From NCBI GenBank assembly GCA_024919195.1, contig CP103436.1:1178001-1242000 (forward strand): DNA of 64,000 nucleotides. The letters are read 5' to 3'. Origin of the DNA: Methylophilaceae bacterium LSUCC0717. Its GTDB lineage: Bacteria; Pseudomonadota; Gammaproteobacteria; Burkholderiales; Methylophilaceae. A program made the position numbers and the translations under genes. This document shows, piece by piece, positions 17,414-27,127 of the stretch. The notes beneath the pieces are model-generated. The model made no database searches. It saw only the letters and a list, made by a program, of their open reading frames with translations, and was not told where the DNA came from. The stretch's first letter is position 1, and every line of letters starts with the position of its first letter.

Positions 17414-17467
17414 TAAAACCATATTTGAATATAATCTACTCTACTCATTATCTTTTAGAGACTTATC

Positions 17468-17860
17468 ATGATTCCAGTAACTGCCTTATTTAGTTCGATA
17501 CTCTTTTTTCTATACTACTACTTAGCTAAAAATGTCATTCAAATACGACGTAAAAATAAAATTGCGATAGGATTTGCAAAAAATAAAGAGCTTGAGCAAG
17601 CCATTGCAGCCCATTCCAATTTTAGTCAGTATGTCCCTCTTGGATTAATCATGATGGCATGTATGGAATTAAATAAAATTCACTTCTCACTAGTATTTAT
17701 AGCTGGTGTTTGTTTTACCTATGGCAGGATTATCCATGCAAAATCATTTTTGAAAAAAACCATGGATCTAAAACAGCGGGTTCAAGGAATGAAGTTTACC
17801 TTTTGGACCATGATCGCAATGGCTATTCTTAATATTGTTAGTTTTCTAATAAGAATCTAA
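17468..17860 (+). CDS. MAPEG family membrane protein
   Basis: A 130-residue four-helix membrane protein of the MAPEG group (membrane-associated eicosanoid and glutathione metabolism). It shows the bacterial YecN-type features: NKELEQAIAAHSNFSQYVPLGLI, then AGVCFTYGRIIHAKSF, where the R-x-x-H-A segment is characteristic. Bacterial members are poorly characterised; some have glutathione transferase or peroxidase activity. Likely an independent transcript. Confidence 0.85.
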   Translation: MIPVTALFSSILFFLYYYLAKNVIQIRRKNKIAIGFAKNKELEQAIAAHSNFSQYVPLGLIMMACMELNKIHFSLVFIAGVCFTYGRIIHAKSFLKKTMDLKQRVQGMKFTFWTMIAMAILNIVSFLIRI

Positions 17861-17938
17861 ATAACAATCATTCTTGTTTCTGCAACCATTTAATTTTTAT
17901 GTTTAAATCATCTTAAATTTTAACCTTAGGGATTTATT

Positions 17939-18385
17939 ATGGATAACAAAAAAATAATTGATGCACTTAACAAAATCTTAGAATTAGAACTGGCAGGTGT
18001 GGTTCGCTATACACATTACAGCTTAATGGTTTATGGATATAGTCGCATTCCAATCATTTCATGGCTTAGAGATCAAGCAACTGAATCTCTTGACCATGCA
18101 AATAAAGCTGGGGAGGTAATTACCAATCTTGGGGGACATCCATCTCTTGCTATTGGCCCTTTATTAGAAACTGAGAACCATGATATCGGTGATATCTTAA
18201 GAGAATCTTTAGACCATGAGATGTCAGCTTTGAACTCATATAAAGAGTTACTGAAACTGGTTGACGGCCATTCTGTGATGTTAGAGGAATATGCCAGAGA
18301 GATGATTTACAATGAAGAATTACATTTAGGTGAAGTTGACAAGATGTTAAGAAATCCTGGTGATATGGAACCATTCAATAAATGA
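17939..18385 (+). CDS. bacterioferritin-like ferritin-fold protein
   Basis: A 148-residue four-helix protein of the bacterioferritin/ferritin-like group. Candidate di-iron ligands are the Glu of LELELAGVVRYTHYS, the Glu and His of ATESLDHANKAGE, the Glu of DHEMSALNSYKELL and the Glu and His of NEELHLGEVDKML. I do not see a methionine at the position of the bacterioferritin haem ligand, so it may be a haem-free relative. It overlaps the TusA-like gene by 4 bp. Function in iron storage or oxidative protection is inferred from the fold. Confidence 0.8.
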   Translation: MDNKKIIDALNKILELELAGVVRYTHYSLMVYGYSRIPIISWLRDQATESLDHANKAGEVITNLGGHPSLAIGPLLETENHDIGDILRESLDHEMSALNSYKELLKLVDGHSVMLEEYAREMIYNEELHLGEVDKMLRNPGDMEPFNK

Positions 18386-18618
18386 GTGAAAATCGCAACG
18401 AAGTAGAGTTAGATGCCATTGGGCAGAAATGCCCAATGCCTCTTCTCTCTACAAAAAAAGCTTTAAGCAATATTGAAAAAGGTCAGATTTTAAAAATTAT
18501 TGCTACAGATAAAAATGCGGTTAAAGATCTTAAGGCTTTTTGTGAATATACTGATCATGAGTTTATTGATGATCGACGTGAAAATGAAACCTTCATCATT
18601 CGGATATTAAAGGGCTAG
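18382..18618 (+). CDS. TusA-like sulfur carrier protein
   Basis: A 78-residue protein of the TusA/YeeD family, with the hallmark [12 protein letters not shown] where the cysteine carries sulfur as a persulfide, followed by [17 protein letters not shown]. TusA hands sulfur on for tRNA thiolation or cofactor synthesis. The gene starts within the stop region of the ferritin-like gene (4-bp overlap), an unusual coupling, and its end touches valS on the other strand (4-bp overlap). Confidence 0.9.
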   Translation: MSENRNEVELDAIGQKCPMPLLSTKKALSNIEKGQILKIIATDKNAVKDLKAFCEYTDHEFIDDRRENETFIIRILKG

Positions 18619-21422
18619 CTGTCTAATCTAGATAGTTGTTCTTTAAATTTTTGTAAGTCTTCCGAGAATTTTTTTTGTCTCTCTTTTTCTTGAATTATCA
18701 CACTCTCTGGTGCCTTTTCTATAAACGATTGATTTGCTAATTTACCATCTGCTTTTTTCAACTCTATCGTTAACTTATCTATTTCTTTTTGCAATCTTTG
18801 CTTTTCCACGGCAACATCAATTTCAACTTTAAGCATCAATTTATATTCACCCACAATTGAAACTGGAGCATCAATTTTTTCAAAACTATCAACGACAGTT
18901 ATGGACTCCAGTTTAGCAAGCTGAACTAAATAATCTTGATATGACTGAATAGCTTCTGCATTGCCAATGATAAGAAGTGGTACTTTTTCTGCAGGAGAAA
19001 TGTTCATCTCTCCTCTTAATTTTCTGCACTCTTCCACCATATTTTTTAGAGTTTGCATCCATGCTTCCGCATCCTTATCAATTTTTTTCTCTCTACATAG
19101 AGGATAGCTTTGCAACATAATAGTTTCAGAATGCGTGCCCGTTTTCTGAGAAATAATCTGCCAAATTTCTTCTGATATAAATGGCATCATAGGATGGACC
19201 ATTTTAAGAGTATTTTCCAATAACCCTAGCAACGTTCTTTTGGTCCCTCGAATGGTTGCTTCAGAATTAGAGTTATTTAATTGCACCTTCGCCACTTCAA
19301 GGTACCAATCACAATATTCATCCCAAATGAATTGGTACATTTCTTGAGCCGCTAAGTCAAAACGGTAATTCTCAAAATTAGACTCGATATTTTTTAATGT
19401 ATTTTGAAAAATTGATGTGATCCACCGGTCAGCTTGAGAGAAATTCATGAAGCCGTCTGTGCATTGCTCAAAACCATTATCATCATCTGGACAGTTCATT
19501 AAAACAAACCTAGAGGCATTCCAAATCTTGTTACAAAAATTTCGATACCCTTCACAACGATTTAGATCAAATTTTATATCTCGGCCTGGTGACGCTAAGC
19601 TGGCAAAAGTGAATCGTAGTGCATCCGTTCCATAAGCTAATATTCCATCAGGAAATTCTTTTTTAGTACGTTTGGCGATTGATTCTTTTTGTTTTGGATT
19701 CATTAATCCATAGGTTCTTTTATCAATTAATTTTGTTAGATCAATTCCATCAATTAAATCGATAGGATCAAGAACATTACCTTTCGACTTACTCATCTTT
19801 TGACCTTCTGAATCACGAATCAGCCCATGCACGTAAACATGTTTAAAAGGAATTTTTCCAGTAATGTATTTCGTTAGCATGACCATTCGTGCTACCCAGA
19901 AGAAAATAATGTCAAACCCTGTTACCAGAACAGATGAAGGCAAATATTTATCAATCACAGGATTAGAAACGCTTGGATATTCAGGGGTCCAATCTAATGT
20001 CGAAAATGGCCACAAGGCAGATGAAAACCATGTATCAAGCACATCATTATCTTGCTGTAGATTTTTTGGATCAATGCCTTTTTCAGTAGCTATTTTTTGG
20101 GCTTCTTCTTTGTCATGAGCAACAATGATCTCATCATTAGGTCCATACCAAGCGGGTATTTGATGGCCCCACCAGAGTTGTCGGGAGATACACCAATCTT
20201 GAATATTTTCTAACCACTGGTTGTAGGTATTCTTCCAATTATCAGGGTAAAACTTTACCTCACCATTTTTTACAACATTTAATGCCTCTTCCGCGATACT
20301 TGGACTTTGATTTACTTTTTTACTCATCGCCACAAACCATTGGTCTGTAAGAAGTGGTTCTATGACGACATTGGTTCTATCTCCCCTTGGAATTTTTAGT
20401 CGGTAATCTTCTACCTTATTTAGATAGCGTTGTTCTTTAAGTCTCTCAACAATTTTTTTACGCGCTTCAAATCTTTCTAAACCTTTAAATTCACCACCAT
20501 TTTCATTAATGAAACCATCAAGGCTCATTATATTAATCATGTCTAAAGAATGTCTTTTACCCACTTCATAGTCATTGAAGTCATGTGCAGGGGTCACTTT
20601 TACAACACCTGTTCCAAATTCCATATCAACATACTCATCAGCAATAATTGGGATCTCTCTGCCGATCAGAGGGAGGATTACATTTGAGCCAATGAGTTTT
20701 TTATAACGGTCGTCATCTGGGTGAACCATCACGGCTACATCACCAAGCATTGTTTCTGGCCTTGTTGTTGCAACGGTTAATTTTTCTTCTTTATTATTAG
20801 CTAAAGGATAATCGATATGCCATAAATGACCATTTTCTTCTTCTTGAATTACTTCCAGATCAGATACTGCGGTTTGTAACTTTACATCCCAGTTAACTAA
20901 ACGCTTGCCTCGATAGATTAGGCCGTCATTATATAATTTTACAAAGACCTGATTAACACTTTTGGACAAACCTTCATCCATGGTAAATCTTTCACGACTC
21001 CAGTCAGGCGAGGTGCCAAGCCTCCTCATTTGTTGAGTTATTTTACCCCCGGACTCCTCTTTCCATTCCCAAACTTTCTCAATAAATTTTTCACGTCCTA
21101 AGTCATGTCGAGAGATATTTTGTTGATCTAATTGTCTTTCAACAACTATTTGTGTTGCTATGCCTGCATGATCTGTGCCTGGCTGCCACAAGGTATTAGA
21201 TCCTCTCATACGATGGTATCTTGTCAAACTATCCATTAATGTTTGATTAAATCCATGCCCCATGTGAAGTGTTCCAGTTACATTGGGAGGTGGTAATAAA
21301 ATTGAAAAATTATCTTTTTTTTCTTCATCCAATCCACATTGATAATAACCCTGCTGCTCCCAGAATGCATACCACTTGGACTCTATAGATGATGGATTAA
21401 AAGATTTTTCTAATTCTTGCAT
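18615..21422 (-). CDS. valS: valyl-tRNA synthetase
   Basis: A 935-residue class Ia synthetase. The HIGH motif is present as [15 protein letters not shown] near residue 45 and KMSKS as [14 protein letters not shown] near residue 555; between them lies the editing domain with [13 protein letters not shown]. The C-terminal part ends in the coiled-coil arm typical of ValRS ([23 protein letters not shown], shown in part). It is convergent with the TusA-like gene, and moeB lies 26 bases upstream on the same strand. Confidence 0.98.
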   Translation of the reverse strand: MQELEKSFNPSSIESKWYAFWEQQGYYQCGLDEEKKDNFSILLPPPNVTGTLHMGHGFNQTLMDSLTRYHRMRGSNTLWQPGTDHAGIATQIVVERQLDQQNISRHDLGREKFIEKVWEWKEESGGKITQQMRRLGTSPDWSRERFTMDEGLSKSVNQVFVKLYNDGLIYRGKRLVNWDVKLQTAVSDLEVIQEEENGHLWHIDYPLANNKEEKLTVATTRPETMLGDVAVMVHPDDDRYKKLIGSNVILPLIGREIPIIADEYVDMEFGTGVVKVTPAHDFNDYEVGKRHSLDMINIMSLDGFINENGGEFKGLERFEARKKIVERLKEQRYLNKVEDYRLKIPRGDRTNVVIEPLLTDQWFVAMSKKVNQSPSIAEEALNVVKNGEVKFYPDNWKNTYNQWLENIQDWCISRQLWWGHQIPAWYGPNDEIIVAHDKEEAQKIATEKGIDPKNLQQDNDVLDTWFSSALWPFSTLDWTPEYPSVSNPVIDKYLPSSVLVTGFDIIFFWVARMVMLTKYITGKIPFKHVYVHGLIRDSEGQKMSKSKGNVLDPIDLIDGIDLTKLIDKRTYGLMNPKQKESIAKRTKKEFPDGILAYGTDALRFTFASLASPGRDIKFDLNRCEGYRNFCNKIWNASRFVLMNCPDDDNGFEQCTDGFMNFSQADRWITSIFQNTLKNIESNFENYRFDLAAQEMYQFIWDEYCDWYLEVAKVQLNNSNSEATIRGTKRTLLGLLENTLKMVHPMMPFISEEIWQIISQKTGTHSETIMLQSYPLCREKKIDKDAEAWMQTLKNMVEECRKLRGEMNISPAEKVPLLIIGNAEAIQSYQDYLVQLAKLESITVVDSFEKIDAPVSIVGEYKLMLKVEIDVAVEKQRLQKEIDKLTIELKKADGKLANQSFIEKAPESVIIQEKERQKKFSEDLQKFKEQLSRLDS

Positions 21423-21448
21423 AAGAGCATTATTTTATCATGATGCTT

Positions 21449-22213
21449 TTAGGATTGATCGGATGAAGATGAACAGATTACACATTCTTTATCTTTTTTA
21501 AATGCGATTGTTTTCCATTCGTTACTTTTCCCATCAAAGATCTTTAGCTTATTTTTAACAGGGCTGAGATTTAATAGCACTTTAATTGTTTCTAGAGATT
21601 GCATTACGCCAATAATACCAACCACTGGTGCAAGTATTCCATGATCAGCGCATCTCAATTCATTTTCTTCGCCATTGTCAGGAAACAAACATTCATAGCA
21701 AGCTGAACTGTTATCCCTAAAATCAAAAATAGCAAGCTGACCTTCGAATCGAATGGCTGAACCAGAGATAAGAGGTATTTTATTTTTAAAGGCTACTTTA
21801 TTTACACTATATCTAGTTTGAAAATTATCAGAACAATCCAGTATTACATCCACGGATTTATTTTTTATATATAAATCAAATTCGTTTTCACTTAATTTTT
21901 TGTCGACAACATTAATATTGATATTTGAATTTATAGATGTTAAAAAATTTTTAGCCGAATGTGCTTTGTTAGTTTTAAGATTTCGCTCTGCATGTACTAT
22001 TTGCCTTTGTAAATTTGATAATTCAACATTATCAAAGTCACATAAGGTTAACTCACCAATACCAGACGAGGCGAGATAAATAGATGCTGGTGATCCGAGA
22101 CCCCCTAATCCAACCACTAAGACATGACTGTCTAAAAGCTTTTGTTGACCCTCGTAGTCAATTTCAGGGAGTAGAATATGTCTTCCATATCTTTCTAAAT
22201 CTTTGTCATTCAT
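21449..22213 (-). CDS. moeB: MoeB/ThiF-type adenylyltransferase
   Basis: A 254-residue E1-like enzyme that adenylates the C-terminal glycine of a sulfur carrier (MoaD or ThiS). It begins RYGRHILLPEIDYEGQQKL, then has the nucleotide-binding VVGLGGLGSPASIYLASSG, DFDNVELSNLQRQ, the catalytic aspartate in VILDCSDNFQTRY, and two zinc CxxC pairs (CYECLFP, CVICSSS). MoeB and ThiF cannot be separated by sequence alone here; the MoeB name follows common usage. A small lipoprotein gene overlaps its start by 8 bp. Confidence 0.88.
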   Translation of the reverse strand: MNDKDLERYGRHILLPEIDYEGQQKLLDSHVLVVGLGGLGSPASIYLASSGIGELTLCDFDNVELSNLQRQIVHAERNLKTNKAHSAKNFLTSINSNININVVDKKLSENEFDLYIKNKSVDVILDCSDNFQTRYSVNKVAFKNKIPLISGSAIRFEGQLAIFDFRDNSSACYECLFPDNGEENELRCADHGILAPVVGIIGVMQSLETIKVLLNLSPVKNKLKIFDGKSNEWKTIAFKKDKECVICSSSSDQS

Positions 22214-22427
22214 TTATTTTAAATTCATACCTGTTAGTCATAAATGGATTTCTAGACATATCTGAACAAGTTGCTGGTCTATAACTTTCAAAATTTTCCA
22301 GAACTTCAAATGAAGAAATATTTCCTGTATCTGCATATCTTTCAAAATCAATTTTATTTTTTGATATATGACTAATAGTTTTACAACTAGTAATCATAAA
22401 AAATAGAATTAAGATTGATATCTTCAT
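22206..22427 (-). CDS. small predicted lipoprotein
   Basis: A 73-residue protein with a lipoprotein signal, MKISILILFFMITSCK, cysteine at residue 15, and a short polar mature part containing FERYADTGNISSFEVLENFESYRP and ATCSDMSRNPFM. I do not recognise it. It overlaps the start of moeB by 8 bp and lies downstream of the tRNA-Pro/Arg/His group, so it may share their transcript; a TATAAT on the minus strand (22438-22443) just above its start is another option. Confidence 0.6.
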   Translation of the reverse strand: MKISILILFFMITSCKTISHISKNKIDFERYADTGNISSFEVLENFESYRPATCSDMSRNPFMTNRYEFKINE

Positions 22428-22453
22428 TAATGATTCGATTATAAACTAGAATT

Positions 22454-22530
22454 TGGGGTGGCTGATGGGGTTCGAACCCACGACAACAGGAATCACAATC
22501 CTGGACTCTACCAACTGAGCTACAGCCACC
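22454..22530 (-). tRNA. tRNA-His (GTG)
   Basis: A cloverleaf with acceptor GTGGCTG/CAGCCAC, anticodon loop TTGTGAT (anticodon GTG) and T-arm GTGGGTTCGAACCCCAT. An extra G before the acceptor (position -1, at 22530) faces C73, the identity element of tRNA-His. CCA is encoded. It is the last tRNA of the Pro-Arg-His group. Confidence 0.97.
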
Positions 22531-22538
22531 AATGAAAT

Positions 22539-22615
22539 TGGCCTGCCCGACAGGAATCGAACCTGTAACCTACGGCTTAGAAGGCCGTTGCTCTATCCAG
22601 TTGAGCTACGGGCAG
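22539..22615 (-). tRNA. tRNA-Arg (TCT)
   Basis: A 77-base cloverleaf with acceptor CTGCCCG/CGGGCAG, D-arm TAGCTCAACTGGATAGAGC, anticodon loop CTTCTAA (anticodon TCT, reading AGA/AGG) and T-arm ACAGGTTCGATTCCTGT, ending with encoded CCA. Eight bases separate it from tRNA-His. Confidence 0.97.
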
Positions 22616-22669
22616 CTTAACGTAATAATAAAGCTTGCTACAAGTATACTCTAAAAGTATGTGTAAAAA

Positions 22670-22746
22670 TGGTCGGGGTGGAGAGATTCGAACTCCCGAC
22701 ATCCTGCTCCCAAAGCAGGCGCGCTACCAGGCTACGCTACACCCCG
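22670..22746 (-). tRNA. tRNA-Pro (TGG)
   Basis: A 77-base cloverleaf with acceptor CGGGGTG/CACCCCG, D-arm AGCGTAGCCTGGTAGCGC, anticodon loop TTTGGGA (anticodon TGG) and T-arm GGGAGTTCGAATCTCTC, ending with encoded CCA. It is the first tRNA of the group and sits directly behind the promoter at 22755-22783. Confidence 0.97.
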
Positions 22747-22754
22747 AACGCGCA

Positions 22755-22783
22755 AATATAGCGCAATTTGGTTATTTGGTCAA
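22755..22783 (-). promoter_or_regulatory. strong promoter of the tRNA-Pro/Arg/His operon
   Basis: On the minus strand TTGACC (22778-22783) and TATATT (22755-22760) are exactly 17 bases apart. The stretch after the -10 box, TGCGCG, is a GC-rich discriminator, unusual in this AT-rich sequence and typical of stable-RNA promoters under stringent (ppGpp/DksA) control. The first tRNA base follows about 9 bases after the -10 box. Confidence 0.8.
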
Positions 22784-22850
22784 ATGGTAAATCCCAAAAT
22801 GGAAAAATTAAAGGTATTTATATATAATCAATCAATTTGATGGAGGATTT

Positions 22851-23699
22851 ATGTCAGCTCAACTAATTGATGGAAAACTTATTGCCAATAATCTTCTGGA
22901 AGAATTAAAGAAAGAAATAGCCAAAAGACAACATGATGGCATTAGAAATCCAGCGCTTGCCGTCGTTCTCGTAGGGGATGATCCTGCATCAACTGTATAT
23001 GTTAATAACAAAAGAAAGGCATGTGAAAAAGTTGGCATTAAATCCTTATTTTATGACCTCCCTGCCACAACAACTCAGAGTGAATTAGAGAAATTAATTG
23101 ATGATTTAAATAATGACCCAGGTGTGGATGGTATTCTCGTTCAATCACCATTACCTGATCCATTGGATGAAGATCGAATTCTTGATCTTATTTCTCCAAA
23201 CAAGGATGTTGATGGATTCCATCCGATCAACTTGGGATTATTAGCCATGCGTCAACCAAAGTTTCGTTCATGCACACCTTATGGTGTCATTAAAATGCTG
23301 AAAGCAATGGAAATAGAAGTATCAGGTAAAGATGCTGTAGTAGTTGGAGCATCAAATCATGTTGGGCGGCCAATGGCTTTTGAACTTCTGCTAGCTGGCG
23401 CAACGGTGACCCAGTGTCATAGCAAAACACAAAATATTCAGGACAAAGTTTACAATGCGGATATCGTTGTTGCAGCGGTTGGAAGGCCAGAAATGGTCAA
23501 GGGCTCTTGGATCAAAAAGGGTGCGGTTGTCATTGATATTGGTATTAATCGAGTGGGTGACAAACTTATTGGTGATGTTGAATTTGAAGTGGCTAAAAAT
23601 AATGCCTCATTCATAACCCCAGTCCCAGGTGGAGTCGGCCCAATGACGGTAGCTACACTGATGAGCAATACTCTGGATGCTCAAAAAAATAGTATATAG
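22851..23699 (+). CDS. folD: bifunctional methylene-THF dehydrogenase / methenyl-THF cyclohydrolase
   Basis: Interconverts methylene-, methenyl- and formyl-tetrahydrofolate, central to one-carbon metabolism. The 282-residue protein has the [13 protein letters not shown] motif with the catalytic lysine, [15 protein letters not shown], NPxxDVDGF variant ([13 protein letters not shown]), the NADP-binding [13 protein letters not shown], and the C-terminal [22 protein letters not shown] (22842-22846) and a TATAAT at 22823-22828 precede it. Confidence 0.97.
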   Translation: MSAQLIDGKLIANNLLEELKKEIAKRQHDGIRNPALAVVLVGDDPASTVYVNNKRKACEKVGIKSLFYDLPATTTQSELEKLIDDLNNDPGVDGILVQSPLPDPLDEDRILDLISPNKDVDGFHPINLGLLAMRQPKFRSCTPYGVIKMLKAMEIEVSGKDAVVVGASNHVGRPMAFELLLAGATVTQCHSKTQNIQDKVYNADIVVAAVGRPEMVKGSWIKKGAVVIDIGINRVGDKLIGDVEFEVAKNNASFITPVPGGVGPMTVATLMSNTLDAQKNSI

Positions 23700-23757
23700 C
23701 TATTTTTTTTAGCGAAAATAGAGTACACTTTCGCGGTTCATTTGAAAAGGAAAATAC

Positions 23758-24519
23758 ATGGCAGAGAAAAAGTCAATTTTTGCAAAAGCTGTTGAGGTTG
23801 CTAAGAAAGCAGTGGCTAAACCTGCAGCTAAGAAAGCAGTGGCTAAACCTGCAGCTAAGAAAGCAGTGGCTAAACCTGTAGCTAAGAAAGCAGTGGCTAA
23901 ACCTGCAGCTAAGAAAGCAGTGGCTAAACCTGTAGCTAAGAAAGCAGTGGCTAAGAAAGCAGTGGCTAAACCTGTAGCTAAGAAAGCAGTGGCTAAGAAA
24001 GCAGTGGCTAAACCTGCAGCTAAGAAAGCAGTGGCTAAACCTGTAGCTAAGAAAGCAGTGGCTAAGAAAGCAGTGGCTAAACCTGCAGCTAAGAAAGCAG
24101 TGGTTGGTGGTAATAAAACCTTTAAAAAATATTCAGGTAGAGCTAATGAAAGCTACATGAGTAAAAATCAAATGAAGCATTTCAAAGACATATTAGCTGA
24201 TTGGAAGAAAGAATTAAGTCATGATATTGATAAGACAGTTTCGCACATGCAAGATGAATTGACTGCATACGCAGACCCGAATGATCGAGCTAGTCAAGAA
24301 TCAGATATGGCACTCGAACTTCGTAACCGTGACAGAGAAAGAAAGCTCATTAAAAAAATTGAACAGACTATAAGAAATATTGATAATGATGATTATGGTT
24401 ACTGTGAACAGTGTGGCGAAGAAATTGGTCTGAATCGACTCCAAGCCAGACCAACCGCTACTTTATGTATTGACTGTAAAACTCTGGATGAAATTAGAGA
24501 AAAGCAGATGGCAAAATAA
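23758..24519 (+). CDS. dksA: DksA with a long Ala/Lys/Pro repeat tail at its N terminus
   Basis: A 253-residue protein of two parts. The C-terminal half (about 138-253) is DksA, which binds RNA polymerase through its secondary channel and works with ppGpp: coiled-coil tip DPNDRASQESDMALELRNRD (shown in part), the GYCEQCGEEIG and LCIDC cysteines of the zinc finger, and C-terminal LDEIREKQMAK. The N-terminal half carries 101 residues (15-115) of AKKAVAKP[AV] repeats, a strongly basic, histone H1-like, probably disordered DNA- or polymer-binding tail. Ordinary DksA is about 150 residues. Terminator follows directly. Confidence 0.93.
   Translation: MAEKKSIFAKAVEVAKKAVAKPAAKKAVAKPAAKKAVAKPVAKKAVAKPAAKKAVAKPVAKKAVAKKAVAKPVAKKAVAKKAVAKPAAKKAVAKPVAKKAVAKKAVAKPAAKKAVVGGNKTFKKYSGRANESYMSKNQMKHFKDILADWKKELSHDIDKTVSHMQDELTAYADPNDRASQESDMALELRNRDRERKLIKKIEQTIRNIDNDDYGYCEQCGEEIGLNRLQARPTATLCIDCKTLDEIREKQMAK
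23800..24102 (+). repeat. coding tandem repeat in dksA (27-bp and 15-bp units)
   Basis: The 303 bp consist of nine 27-bp units encoding AKKAVAKP followed by A or V, and four shortened 15-bp units encoding AKKAV, with no other sequence. The units are identical at nearly every base, including synonymous sites; the main variation is GCA against GTA in the last codon. Such DNA-level identity implies recent expansion or ongoing homogenisation, and the length is likely to vary between strains in multiples of three. Confidence 0.97.
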
Positions 24520-24531
24520 AAAGTAATAGAT

Positions 24532-24561
24532 AAAAAAAAGGGGCTTTTCAGCCCCTTTTTT
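24532..24561. terminator. bidirectional rho-independent terminator, dksA / pnp
   Basis: A perfect hairpin (GGGGCT / AGCCCC with a 4-base loop) flanked by A on one side and T on the other serves both convergent genes. The pnp stop codon lies inside the T tract. Confidence 0.92.
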
Positions 24562-26698
24562 ATTCTTCTTCAGCTTCAGATTCAGCAGGTTCTTCTGGTT
24601 TCTCAATTAGCGCCTTTGCACTAACCCTCACCTTACCTTTTTGATCAACCTCAATCACTTTTACCTTAACTTCATCCCCCTCAGATAAATGATCTTTTAC
24701 AGATTTCACACGCTCGTGAGCAATTTGTGAGATATGCAATAATCCATCTTTTCCAGGAATGAGTTGAACAATTGCACCAAAGTCTAAAATTTTAACAACT
24801 TTACCATCATAGATTTGATCAACTTCCACATCAGCTGTGATTTCTTTAATCCTATCAATAGCTCGCTGACCTTCTTCACCTGAAGTACATGCCACCTTCA
24901 CTAAACCATCGTCTGTAATATCAATGGTAGTATTAGTTTCTTCAGTTAAAGCTTTAATAACTGCTCCACCCTTGCCGATCACGTCTCGAATTTTATCTGG
25001 ATGAATATTTAAGGTCATGATCCTAGGTGCATACTTTGATAACTCAGTTCTGCTAGATTTTAGAGCCTTTTTCATCAAACCAAGAATATGTTCTCTTCCC
25101 TCTTTGGCTTGTTTAAGAGCAACCTGCATAATTTCAGTCGTGATGCCATCAATTTTAATATCCATTTGAAGAGCTGTGATACCATTCTCTGATCCAGCAA
25201 CTTTAAAGTCCATATCACCCAAATGATCTTCATCACCTAAAATATCTGTAAGGATTGCAACTCGATTGTCTTCTTTAATTAAACCCATAGCTATACCGGC
25301 AACATGAGATTTTAATGGAACACCAGCATCAAGCATCGCCATACATCCACCACAAACTGATGCCATTGAACTTGAACCATTTGATTCCATAATTTCAGAA
25401 ACTAGTCTAATGGTGTAATCAAAATCTTCTTGCTCAGGAAGAACAGCCATTAATGCTCTTTTGGCTAAGCGACCATGGCCAATTTCTCTTCGCTTCGGAG
25501 ATCCAACTCTACCAGTCTCTCCAGTTGAAAATGGAGGAAAGTTATAGTGCAGCATAAATCTATCTGTATACTCACCTTGAAGAGCATCAATAATTTGGGC
25601 ATCACGAGGTGTTCCTAAAGTTGCAACTGCGAGTGCTTGTGTCTCGCCCCTGGTAAATAAAGCTGACCCATGAGTTCTGGGTAAAACGCTTGTGCTTATT
25701 TCAATTGGTCTCACTGTTCTTGTGTCACGCCCATCAATTCGAGGTTCGCCATCAAGAATTTTGGAGCGTACAATTTTTGCTTCCAAATTGAAAAACTCTT
25801 TATTAACCTCATTAACTTCAAGTGTTCCCATGTCATCAGTAATCAATTCAGCCTGCACTTTATCTTTAATCTCACTAATCTTTTGAGACCTTTCAGATTT
25901 CGATTTGATTGAAAAAGCTTTGTTTAGGTCTTTTTCAGCAAGTTTACTAATTTTTGAGATTAATTCTTGATTTGGCTCAGGAGCATTCCATTCCCACGGA
26001 TCTTTTGCAGAGTCTTTTGCAAAATCATTAATCAATTTTATTACGTCTTTAGCTGCCTTGTGTCCCTCTAAAACAGCATCTAACATTACTTTTTCACTGA
26101 GTTCTTTTGCTTCCGACTCAACCATTAAAACTGCGTCTTTAGTTCCAGCCACTACTAGATCAAGTTCTGACTCTTGAAGTTGGGACTTAGTTGGATTGAT
26201 TACATAATCACCATCCACATAGCCTACTTTGGTCGCTCCAATTGGTCCGTAAAATGGAATACCTGAAATAGAGAGAGCAGCCGAAGCACCGATAATTGCT
26301 GGAATATCTGCATCGATCTCAGAGTCTGAAGATAAAACCGTAGCAACTATTTGCACGTCATTATAAAATCCTTTAGGGAAAAGCGGTCTTAAAGGTCTAT
26401 CAATTAAACGACAGACTAAAATTTCATTTTCGCTAGGCCTGCCTTCCCTTTTAAAAAATCCTCCAGGAATTTTTCCAGCCGCATACGTTTTTTCTTGATA
26501 ATCCACAGTTAATGGGAAAAAATCTTGACCTTCTTTTACATTTTGGTTCCCAACAACAGTAACTAAAACAACAGTTTCACCATAACTCACCATCACTGCT
26601 CCGTCAGCTTGGCGTGCAACTTCTCCAGTTTCAAGTTTTAATTCATGAGCTCCTAATTTCATGCTCTTTGATACTTTATTAAACATACTTTTTGACAT
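24560..26698 (-). CDS. pnp: polyribonucleotide nucleotidyltransferase (PNPase)
   Basis: A 712-residue 3'-5' phosphorolytic exoribonuclease and degradosome enzyme. Two RNase PH domains (about 10-220 and 320-545, joined by a helical linker) contain [31 protein letters not shown] (in part) and the catalytic [21 protein letters not shown] region; a KH domain (about 555-612, [15 protein letters not shown]) and an S1 domain (about 622-690, [20 protein letters not shown]) follow. The C terminus is acidic ([11 protein letters not shown]). rpsO lies upstream, the classic rpsO-pnp order. Confidence 0.98.
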   Translation of the reverse strand: MSKSMFNKVSKSMKLGAHELKLETGEVARQADGAVMVSYGETVVLVTVVGNQNVKEGQDFFPLTVDYQEKTYAAGKIPGGFFKREGRPSENEILVCRLIDRPLRPLFPKGFYNDVQIVATVLSSDSEIDADIPAIIGASAALSISGIPFYGPIGATKVGYVDGDYVINPTKSQLQESELDLVVAGTKDAVLMVESEAKELSEKVMLDAVLEGHKAAKDVIKLINDFAKDSAKDPWEWNAPEPNQELISKISKLAEKDLNKAFSIKSKSERSQKISEIKDKVQAELITDDMGTLEVNEVNKEFFNLEAKIVRSKILDGEPRIDGRDTRTVRPIEISTSVLPRTHGSALFTRGETQALAVATLGTPRDAQIIDALQGEYTDRFMLHYNFPPFSTGETGRVGSPKRREIGHGRLAKRALMAVLPEQEDFDYTIRLVSEIMESNGSSSMASVCGGCMAMLDAGVPLKSHVAGIAMGLIKEDNRVAILTDILGDEDHLGDMDFKVAGSENGITALQMDIKIDGITTEIMQVALKQAKEGREHILGLMKKALKSSRTELSKYAPRIMTLNIHPDKIRDVIGKGGAVIKALTEETNTTIDITDDGLVKVACTSGEEGQRAIDRIKEITADVEVDQIYDGKVVKILDFGAIVQLIPGKDGLLHISQIAHERVKSVKDHLSEGDEVKVKVIEVDQKGKVRVSAKALIEKPEEPAESEAEEE

Positions 26699-26726
26699 TT
26701 TTTTACTCTCTTCCCAGTAAAAAATT

Positions 26727-26768
26727 ATAAAAAAAGCCGATTAAGCTTACAGCTTACAATCGGCTTCT
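26727..26768 (-). terminator. hairpin and T tract between rpsO and pnp
   Basis: On the minus strand AAGCCGATT and AATCGGCTT pair around a loop that itself holds GTAAGCTGTAAGCTTA, followed by a T tract. It fits an intrinsic terminator after rpsO; in E. coli the same gap also holds RNase III sites that control pnp, and read-through is likely here too. Confidence 0.8.
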
Positions 26769-26790
26769 TAATAATTTAATTGATTTGTAA

Positions 26791-27060
26791 TTACTTTCTT
26801 AAACCTAAACGCTTAATTAAATCTTGATATCTAGTTAGATCTTTACGTTTCAAATAATCTAATAAGCGTCTTCTTTGACTTACCATTGCAAGCAAACCAC
26901 GACGTGAATGGTTATCTTTAGCATTGGTTTTGAAGTGTCCAGTTAAATAATTGATTCTGTTAGTAAGCAAGGCCACTTGCACTTCAGGGGAACCCGTATC
27001 ATTTGTACCTTGAGCATACTCTTTAACAATTTTTTCTTTTTCTATAGCTGTAAACGCCAT
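26791..27060 (-). CDS. rpsO: 30S ribosomal protein S15
   Basis: An 89-residue ribosomal protein with the full S15 signature [43 protein letters not shown] (in part) and C-terminal [12 protein letters not shown]. It binds 16S rRNA early in assembly of the platform. It lies between truB and pnp as in most proteobacteria. Confidence 0.98.
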   Translation of the reverse strand: MAFTAIEKEKIVKEYAQGTNDTGSPEVQVALLTNRINYLTGHFKTNAKDNHSRRGLLAMVSQRRRLLDYLKRKDLTRYQDLIKRLGLRK

Positions 27061-27127
27061 TTGTTTTTTCCTTCATTTAAGAACGGTGTATTTTATATAA
27101 AATTGCAAGAAATAACAATGGTTTAAG

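Noticed and set aside
23800-24102. Tandem repeat could look like a CRISPR or satellite array
   Set aside because: There are no spacers, the units run directly into each other, and they keep one reading frame inside dksA.
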